From the NCBI GenBank assembly GCA_046714355.1, contig JBKKAR010000080.1:1-44076 (forward strand): 44,076 bases of DNA, read 5' to 3'. Below, one piece after another: positions 39,956 to 44,076 of the stretch (position 1 is its first letter; every line of letters starts with the position of its first letter). The translations under genes and the position numbers were made by a program. The notes beneath the pieces were generated by a model. That model saw only the letters and a program-made list of their open reading frames with translations, ran no database searches and was not told where the DNA came from. The DNA is from JACDAN01 sp046714355. Its GTDB lineage: Bacteria; Actinomycetota; Thermoleophilia; Gaiellales; Gaiellaceae.

Positions 39956-40405
39956 CTAGCGGACGAGCGAGAGCGCGGCGCCAGCGGCGAGGAGCGCCAG
40001 TCCGAGCATCCGCACCGCGGTGAGCGCAACCTGCTCCTGTCCGAAGAGGCCGTACTGGTCGATTAGCGCCGCCGCCACCAGGTTTCCCGCGATAACGATG
40101 CCGATCGTCGCGGCGACGCCGATCCGGGGGGTCGCCAGCGTGATGCTCAGAACGATGAAGACGCTCATAACGCCGCCGAGCCAGAGCCACCATGGCTGCT
40201 GGGCGGCGGCGCGAATGCCGCTGAAGCTCTGCTCCCAGACGAGGAGCAGTCCGAGGGCGAAGACGAGCGAGACGGCGACGGCGAATGCCAGCGCGGGTGC
40301 GACGCCGACGCGCTCTCCGAGCTCGCCCATCACGGCCGCCTGAATGGCGCCCGCCAGGCCTCCGATCGCGCACAGGGCGACCGCCACTGCGGTTCCGCTC
40401 GACAC
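39956..40405 (-). CDS. DMT-type transporter of the YdcZ (DUF606) family
   Basis: A 149-aa membrane protein with five hydrophobic spans: VAVALCAIGGLAGAIQAAVMGEL, then PALAFAVAVSLVFALGLLLV, WWLWLGGVMSVFIVLSITL, IGVAATIGIVIAGNLVAAALI and MLGLALLAAGAALSLV. The phrase GGLAGAIQAAVMGELGERVG and the region PWWLWLGGVMS match the YdcZ/DUF606 proteins, half-size members of the drug/metabolite superfamily that act as dimers. The substrate is unknown. The start is a GTG at 40405. It is convergent to the CDF gene with 15 nt between. Confidence 0.85.
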   Translation of the reverse strand: MSSGTAVAVALCAIGGLAGAIQAAVMGELGERVGVAPALAFAVAVSLVFALGLLLVWEQSFSGIRAAAQQPWWLWLGGVMSVFIVLSITLATPRIGVAATIGIVIAGNLVAAALIDQYGLFGQEQVALTAVRMLGLALLAAGAALSLVR

Positions 40406-40445
40406 GGGGCGAAGCTATACGCTCACGCGCGTCCATGAATGCACA

Positions 40446-40473
40446 CCGGGGACAGGATTCATCCTGTCCCCGG
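40446..40473. repeat. 28-nt perfect palindrome in the gap before the EthD-like gene
   Basis: CCGGGGACAGGAT (40446-40458) and ATCCTGTCCCCGG (40461-40473) pair over 13 bp with a two-base centre. It lies in the 90-nt gap between the divergent YdcZ-type and EthD-like genes, 11 nt before the A-rich ribosome-binding site AAAAAAGGAGA. There is no T-tract after it on either strand, so a terminator is unlikely; a repeat element or operator is possible. Confidence 0.6.
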
Positions 40474-40495
40474 GAACTCGAAAAAAGGAGAGCGC

Positions 40496-40774
40496 ATGGT
40501 TCGCGTGTTCGTCCTGTACGAGGAGAAGCCGGAGCCCGAGCGGTACGAGCAGCACGCGGAGCTCTGCCGGAAGGTCCCCGGCGGGACGTTCAGGCACGGC
40601 CCGGTGTTCGGCGCCCCGATGGGCGAGCCGAAGTTCCCGTACTACGCGGAGTGGGAGTTCTCAGACATTGACGCCTTCAAGTCCGCGGCCCGCACGGAGG
40701 AGTTCATGGCCACCGGCAAGGACGCGATGGAGATGGGCGGCCGGTTCCACGTTCAGTTCGCGGACGTTGAGTGA
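40496..40774 (+). CDS. EthD-domain-like small protein
   Basis: A 92-aa product with the ferredoxin-like dimeric alpha/beta-barrel pattern of EthD proteins: VRVFVLYEEKPEPERYEQHAEL, then KFPYYAEWEFSDIDAFKSAARTEEF and GGRFHVQFADVE. EthD domains occur in small oxygenase or degradation-associated proteins; the biochemical function is unclear. The ATG at 40496 has AAGGAGA upstream; an earlier ATG at 40439 would include the palindrome and is rejected. The stop codon lies inside the left end of repeat copy B, which then fills the whole gap to the crotonase gene. Confidence 0.82.
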   Translation: MVRVFVLYEEKPEPERYEQHAELCRKVPGGTFRHGPVFGAPMGEPKFPYYAEWEFSDIDAFKSAARTEEFMATGKDAMEMGGRFHVQFADVE

Positions 40775-40932
40775 CCCGCCCGACGACATCCGGCGGCCCC
40801 TGGCGGCTGCAAAGCGGCGCCGGGCTGCGTCCTCAGTCGCCCCCGTATCTCTCGATACGCGGGCTCCCTGCGTCCTTCCCCGACTTGCTTTTCGCGCGCC
40901 AGGCATCCGCCAATGCCGTCGGACGGGCCACT
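40770..40932 (-). repeat. Structured dispersed element, copy B
   Basis: A 163-nt element running from the EthD stop codon to one base before the next ATG. Ends AGTGACCCGCCCGACGACAT (40770-40789) and ATGCCGTCGGACGGGCCACT (40913-40932) pair over 17 of 20 positions; the three mismatches are A-C or C-A on the plus strand and G-U on the minus strand. The inner hairpin on the minus strand is GCCCGCGTATC, loop GAGA (a GNRA tetraloop), GATACGGGGGC. The conserved blocks GGACGCAGGGAGC, GCGACTGAGGACG, TTGCAGCCG and GCGCGAAAAGCAAG match copy A, while the terminal stems differ almost completely in sequence. Confidence 0.75.
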
Positions 40933-40933
40933 A

Positions 40934-41740
40934 ATGGCTGAGCCGACATACCCGCGGCCCGTCTCGCCGGACGAGCTCGGCTTCGAGAAGATCGTCTACG
41001 AGAAGGCGCCCCCCCGCGCGACGATCACCTTCAACCGGCCGGAGGTCCTGAACGCCTTCGACTTCCAGACTCTTCGGGAGCTGGCGCGGGCCTGCGAGGA
41101 CGCATCGTGGGACGACGAGATCCGGGTCGTCGTCCTCACCGGGGCCGGGCGCGCGTTCTGCGTCGGGGCCGACCTGCGCACCTGGGCCGAGGACTACCTG
41201 GGCAAGCCGACGGAGTACTGGAAGTGGTTCGGCGCCTTCAAGGATGCGCACGACCGGCTGCGTGAGATCGGCAAGCCGACCGTCGCCCGCGTCAACGGGA
41301 TTGCGGTCGGCGGCGGCAACGAGTTCCAGATGGCTTGCGACCTGGCGGTCATGGTCGACGACGCCTTCATCCGGCATGTCGGCCCCGAGCATGGGTCGGT
41401 CCCGGCCGGCGGTGCGACGCAGTGGCTGACGATCCTCGTCGGCGACCGGCGGGCGCGCGAAATCGTCCTCATGTGCGAGGAGATCCCGGCGAGGAAGGCC
41501 GAGGAGTGGGGTCTCGTGAACTGGGCGGTCCCGGCCGCCGAGCTCGACACGAAGCTCGCCGCGGTGGTCGAGAACCTCGCGCGCAAGCTTCCGCAGACGA
41601 CGCGCTACGCGAAACAGCACCTCAACTTCTGGCGCGACCTCGCGTGGCACGAGACGATCAACCACGCTCGCGACTGGCTAGCCCTCTCGATGGCGACCGA
41701 GGAGCCGAAGGCCGCGATCGAGAAGTTCCTGAAGAAATGA
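40934..41740 (+). CDS. Enoyl-CoA hydratase/isomerase (crotonase) family protein
   Basis: A 268-aa crotonase. ATITFNRPEVLNAFDFQTL and VVLTGAGRAFCVGADL form the CoA-binding part; the first catalytic-type glutamate is in GGGNEFQMACDL and the second in VGPEHGSVPAGGATQ, so hydratase chemistry is possible. The second motif is unlike standard enoyl-CoA hydratases (QPExxLGxIPGAGG) and recalls ring-acting crotonases such as 6-oxocyclohexene-carbonyl-CoA hydrolase or MenB relatives, but this is only a resemblance. The ATG lies one base after repeat copy B. Its stop overlaps the next crotonase gene as ATGA (41737-41740). Confidence 0.88.
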   Translation: MAEPTYPRPVSPDELGFEKIVYEKAPPRATITFNRPEVLNAFDFQTLRELARACEDASWDDEIRVVVLTGAGRAFCVGADLRTWAEDYLGKPTEYWKWFGAFKDAHDRLREIGKPTVARVNGIAVGGGNEFQMACDLAVMVDDAFIRHVGPEHGSVPAGGATQWLTILVGDRRAREIVLMCEEIPARKAEEWGLVNWAVPAAELDTKLAAVVENLARKLPQTTRYAKQHLNFWRDLAWHETINHARDWLALSMATEEPKAAIEKFLKK

Positions 41741-42510
41741 GCGAGCCTCTGGTCCTGGTCGAGCGGGACGAGGCCGTCGCCGTCGTTCTGCTGAACCGGC
41801 CGAAGCAGCTGAACGCGCTTTCGGACGAGCTGATGGAAGAGCTCGTGGAGCGCCTCGTGGAGCTGGACCGAGACGAGGGTGTGCGCTGCATCGTCCTGGG
41901 CGGGTCGGAGCGGGCGTTCGCGGCCGGCGCCGACATCGGCCAGTTGGCTGAGGCCTCGGCGATCGAGCTCTACTACCAGCGGCGCGTCGAGCGCTGGGAT
42001 GCAATCCGGGAGCTGTGGACGCCGCTCGTCGCCGCCGTCTCCGGTTTCTGTCTCGGCGGGGGCTGCGAGCTCGCCATGTCGTGCGACCTGATCGTCGCTT
42101 CGGAGACGGCGAAGTTCGGTCAGCCGGAGACGGGGCTCGGGATCATTCCGGGCGCCGGCGGTACCCAGCGGCTGACGCGCGCCGTCGGCAAGGCGGTCGC
42201 GATGGACGTGATCCTCAGTGGCCGGTTCCTCTCGGCGCGGGAGGCGCTGGACGGGGGTCTCGTGTCGCGCGTCGTCGCGCGGGAGGCCTGGCTGGACGAG
42301 GCGAAGCGGGTCGCGCGGGAGATCGCGGAGAAGGGACCGGTCGCCACGCGCCTCGCGAAGGAGGCCGTCGACCGCGCTTTCGAGGGTCCGCTCTCCCTGG
42401 GGCTCGAGTACGAACGGAGGCTTCTCTACCTTGCTTTCGCGTCAGATGACGCTAAGGAGGGGCTGCGGGCGTTCGTCGAGAAGCGCCGCCCCGACTTCAA
42501 GGGCCGCTGA
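41737..42510 (+). CDS. Enoyl-CoA hydratase
   Basis: A 257-aa canonical crotonase. VVLLNRPKQLNALSDELMEEL opens the fold, FAAGADIGQLAE forms the oxyanion site, and both catalytic glutamates are in place: GGGCELAMSCDL and QPETGLGIIPGAGGTQRL. This matches short-chain enoyl-CoA hydratases (EchA/PaaF type), which add water to 2-enoyl-CoA in beta-oxidation or aromatic-acid degradation. It is coupled to the preceding crotonase by an ATGA overlap. A 97-nt inverted-repeat element begins 4 nt after the stop. Confidence 0.92.
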   Translation: MSEPLVLVERDEAVAVVLLNRPKQLNALSDELMEELVERLVELDRDEGVRCIVLGGSERAFAAGADIGQLAEASAIELYYQRRVERWDAIRELWTPLVAAVSGFCLGGGCELAMSCDLIVASETAKFGQPETGLGIIPGAGGTQRLTRAVGKAVAMDVILSGRFLSAREALDGGLVSRVVAREAWLDEAKRVAREIAEKGPVATRLAKEAVDRAFEGPLSLGLEYERRLLYLAFASDDAKEGLRAFVEKRRPDFKGR

Positions 42511-42514
42511 GGAG

Positions 42515-42611
42515 TTAGAGGCTCCAACACAATGAGCCTTGTGCCGCCGGGCCGCGCTCGCCCCGCCCATCGCACCCCGGCGACGAAGCGTCATTATGTT
42601 GGAGTCTCTTA
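42515..42611. repeat. 97-nt element with 21-nt imperfect inverted repeats between convergent genes
   Basis: The left arm (42515-42535, beginning TTAGAGGCTCCAACAC) and right arm (42591-42611, ending TTGGAGTCTCTTA) match at 18 of 21 positions. An inner GCCGGG/CCCGGC pair would extend the structure. It fills the gap from 4 nt after the crotonase stop to the stop codon (TAA, 42609-42611) of the minus-strand htrA remnant. It can act as a bidirectional terminator, but the paired ends and GC-rich core look like a miniature mobile or repeat element. Confidence 0.65.
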
Positions 42612-43110
42612 GGCCTCGAGCTCCTCGGGGCGGAGCGGCAACGAGAGCTCGCCGCCGTTCCGGAAGACCGTGGCCGTGGTGGTCGAGCCGATGAGCTCTC
42701 CGACCATCAGACGCTGGAGGTCGTCCACGTTCTCGATCATCGTTCCGTCGAGCGCGATGACCAGATCCTCGGCGCGGAGGCCTGCGCGCTCGGCCGGACT
42801 GTCCGGCGCGACTTCGACCACCTCGACGGCGGACCGGCGACCAAGCCGGCTCGCCAGCCGCGGTGGCAGCGGCCGAGAGCCACCAACCACGCCGATGTAG
42901 GCGCGGCGAAAGCGCCCGTCCTTCATCAGCGCGGCGACGATCATGCGGGTCGCCTCGTTGATCGGGACCGCGAGACCGAGACCCCACCCCGCGACCGCGG
43001 ACGACCCGGGAGTAGGCGTCGAGCGCCTCGGCGTCGGTCGGGAGCGGCGGCCGAGCAGGCGGCTGGTTCGCGTCGTGCTGCGCGGCGCGCACAAGCTTGA
43101 GGTTCGCCAC
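42609..43110 (-). pseudogene. HtrA/DegP-type serine protease remnant: PDZ domain kept, protease core deleted
   Basis: The 3' part codes for the end of the protease domain and a complete PDZ domain: GWGLGLAVPINEATRMIVAAL, AYIGVVGGSRPL, then VEVVEVAPDSPAERAGLRAEDLVIALDG and a normal C-terminus. The 5' part (from about 43110, another frame) reads ANLKLVRAAQHDANQPPARP and DAEALDAYSRVV, which looks like the segment just before an HtrA protease domain. About 180 residues with the catalytic His, Asp and Ser are missing between AYSRVV and VAGWGLG, and the join is out of frame. So the gene has an internal deletion. A PDZ-only product could still start at internal codons. The 151-nt gap 43111-43261 shows no further feature. 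Confidence 0.7.
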
Positions 43111-43261
43111 GGAGCCCAAGGTAGCTCCGCGGGTCGAAGCTGCGTCGAGCGAGGACGGGCGCCTCGTTGTTCGCCCCACCCACCCGGGGAAGCGACCCAG
43201 AGTTGACGCTACCGGCGATCGGCGCGCGGGTGTGTGGCGCGGATGCGCCAAGATTGCGTCA

Positions 43262-44032
43262 ATGGCCGAAGTCGAGACCACCCGGGACGGCGCCGTCCTG
43301 ACGATCACGCTCAACCGGCCCAACGTCCTCAACGCCTTCAACGGCGCGATGCACGAAGCCTTGGCTGCCGCCCTCAAGGAGGCGCGCAACCCGGAAGTCC
43401 GCGCGCTCGTCCTAACGGGCGCCGGGCGCGGATTCTGCGTCGGCCAGGATCTGACCGAGTTCCGGGAGGCGCCCGGCGACATCGGCGACCGGCTCCGGTC
43501 GAACTACCACCCGAACGTCCTCGCGCTGCGCGCGCTCGAGAAGCCGGTCATCGCCGCCGTCAACGGCGCCGCCGCCGGCGCTGGCCTGTCGATCGCGTGC
43601 GCGTGCGACATCCGGATCGTCGCCGACGCCGCCACCTTCGTTCCGGCCTTCATCAACATCGGGCTCGTCCCGGACTCCGGCGGCACCTATTTCATCGCGC
43701 GCCTGCTCGGCCCGGCCCGCGCCTTCGAGTGGATGACCTCAGGCCGGCGTCTGACCGCCGCCGAAGCTCACGCTTGGGGCCTGGTCTCCGAGGTCGTCGA
43801 GGCCGACGGTCTCGCGGCGCGCGTCGGAGACCTCGCCGCTCAGCTGGCCGCGATGCCGACCCGAGGGATCGGGATGACGAAGCGGCTGTTCGACCGAGCC
43901 GGCGGGTCAACCCTCGAGGAGCAGCTCGAGCTCGAGGCTCAGCTCCAGTCCGCCGCGACGAAGACGGACGACTTCCACGAGGGCGTCGCCGCTTTCCTCG
44001 AGAAGCGCGAGCCCCGCTTCTCGGGGCGCTAG
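43262..44032 (+). CDS. paaG: PaaG-like enoyl-CoA isomerase (crotonase family)
   Basis: A 256-aa crotonase. TITLNRPNVLNAFNGAMHEAL and GAGRGFCVGQDLTEF build the fold. The first catalytic-glutamate position is replaced (AGAGLSIACACDI), and INIGLVPDSGGTYFIARLLG carries the aspartate used by PaaG, which isomerises the ring-epoxide of phenylacetyl-CoA to an oxepin or shifts double bonds of enoyl-CoA. This fits with the neighbouring hydratase genes in a phenylacetate-like or fatty-acid route. The ATG at 43262 is chosen because conserved sequence starts there; no strong Shine-Dalgarno is present. The window ends 44 nt after the stop with nothing identifiable. Confidence 0.88.
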   Translation: MAEVETTRDGAVLTITLNRPNVLNAFNGAMHEALAAALKEARNPEVRALVLTGAGRGFCVGQDLTEFREAPGDIGDRLRSNYHPNVLALRALEKPVIAAVNGAAAGAGLSIACACDIRIVADAATFVPAFINIGLVPDSGGTYFIARLLGPARAFEWMTSGRRLTAAEAHAWGLVSEVVEADGLAARVGDLAAQLAAMPTRGIGMTKRLFDRAGGSTLEEQLELEAQLQSAATKTDDFHEGVAAFLEKREPRFSGR

Positions 44033-44076
44033 AGGCACTAGCCCTCTGGGCGGGCGCAGGAGAAGAAGCCGATCTC

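Noticed and set aside
44031..44076. AGAGGCACTAG after paaG as the start of another structured element
   Set aside because: Only 11 bases resemble the ends of copies A and B, and the window ends before a second arm or core could be seen.
1..44076. CRISPR array, prophage or insertion-sequence transposase
   Set aside because: No regularly spaced direct repeats, no transposase or integrase motifs and no phage structural genes were seen in any frame.

Overview
The window is a very GC-rich, densely packed bacterial chromosome segment. Frequent GTG/TTG starts, many 1-4 nt stop/start overlaps, a CIRCE-controlled groES-groEL operon, a 2-oxoacid dehydrogenase/lipoate operon and PuuD-type urate oxidation suggest an aerobic, non-phototrophic actinomycete, most likely a Thermoleophilia/Gaiellales-like lineage. 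The taxon is an inference from gene style, not from a marker gene.

Layout. 1-4.3 kb: secreted proteins, namely the tail of a sialidase-like protein, two tandem paralogous 114-aa exported proteins, and a 944-aa BNR-propeller protein. 4.3-10.3 kb (minus): one operon for an E1alpha-E1beta-E2 2-oxoacid dehydrogenase, a GFA-family zinc protein, lipB, a lipoprotein and lipA, so the complex and the enzymes that lipoylate it are made together (no E3 is present). 10.4-12.9 kb: LURP-one-like, zinc-ribbon, exported, ASCH and Nudix proteins. 12.9-15.1 kb: groES-groEL with promoter and CIRCE, followed by three consecutive hairpins. 15.3-18.1 kb: a frameshifted pappalysin-like protease, a YedY/sulfite-oxidase-like protein, YgfZ, a small membrane protein and tRNA-Arg(GCG). 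18.1-26.5 kb: HerA-like ATPase, ornithine-cyclodeaminase-like protein, thiolase, DUF885-like metallopeptidase, aldehyde dehydrogenase, MFS transporter and a membrane protein.

26.5-39.3 kb is a purine catabolic region: NCS2 purine permease, M20 allantoate/N-carbamoyl amidohydrolase, DUF3830 protein, PuuD urate oxidase, OHCU decarboxylase, HIU hydrolase, 8-oxoguanine/guanine-type deaminase, adenine deaminase and a three-subunit xanthine dehydrogenase. Together these convert adenine and guanine through xanthine and urate to allantoin; allantoinase is not in the window. The region is split by a visibly AT-richer insert (29.0-30.4 kb) with an HTH protein, a frameshifted nucleotidyltransferase-like gene and a palindromic operator array, which looks like a toxin-antitoxin-type island.

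39.3-44.1 kb: a short CDF transporter, a DMT (YdcZ-type) transporter, an EthD-like protein, three crotonase-family genes including a PaaG-like isomerase, and an htrA remnant whose protease core is deleted.

The most unusual signal is non-coding. Two ~165-nt elements (16885-17050 and 40770-40932) share AGTG...CACT ends, a core and an internal hairpin. Their long terminal stems differ in sequence but both still pair, and the mismatches become G-U pairs when read on the minus strand. A 26-nt mini-palindrome with the same ends (6831-6856), a 97-nt inverted-repeat element (42515-42611) and a 28-nt perfect palindrome (40446-40473) also sit in gene gaps, several of them running exactly from stop codon to start or stop codon.
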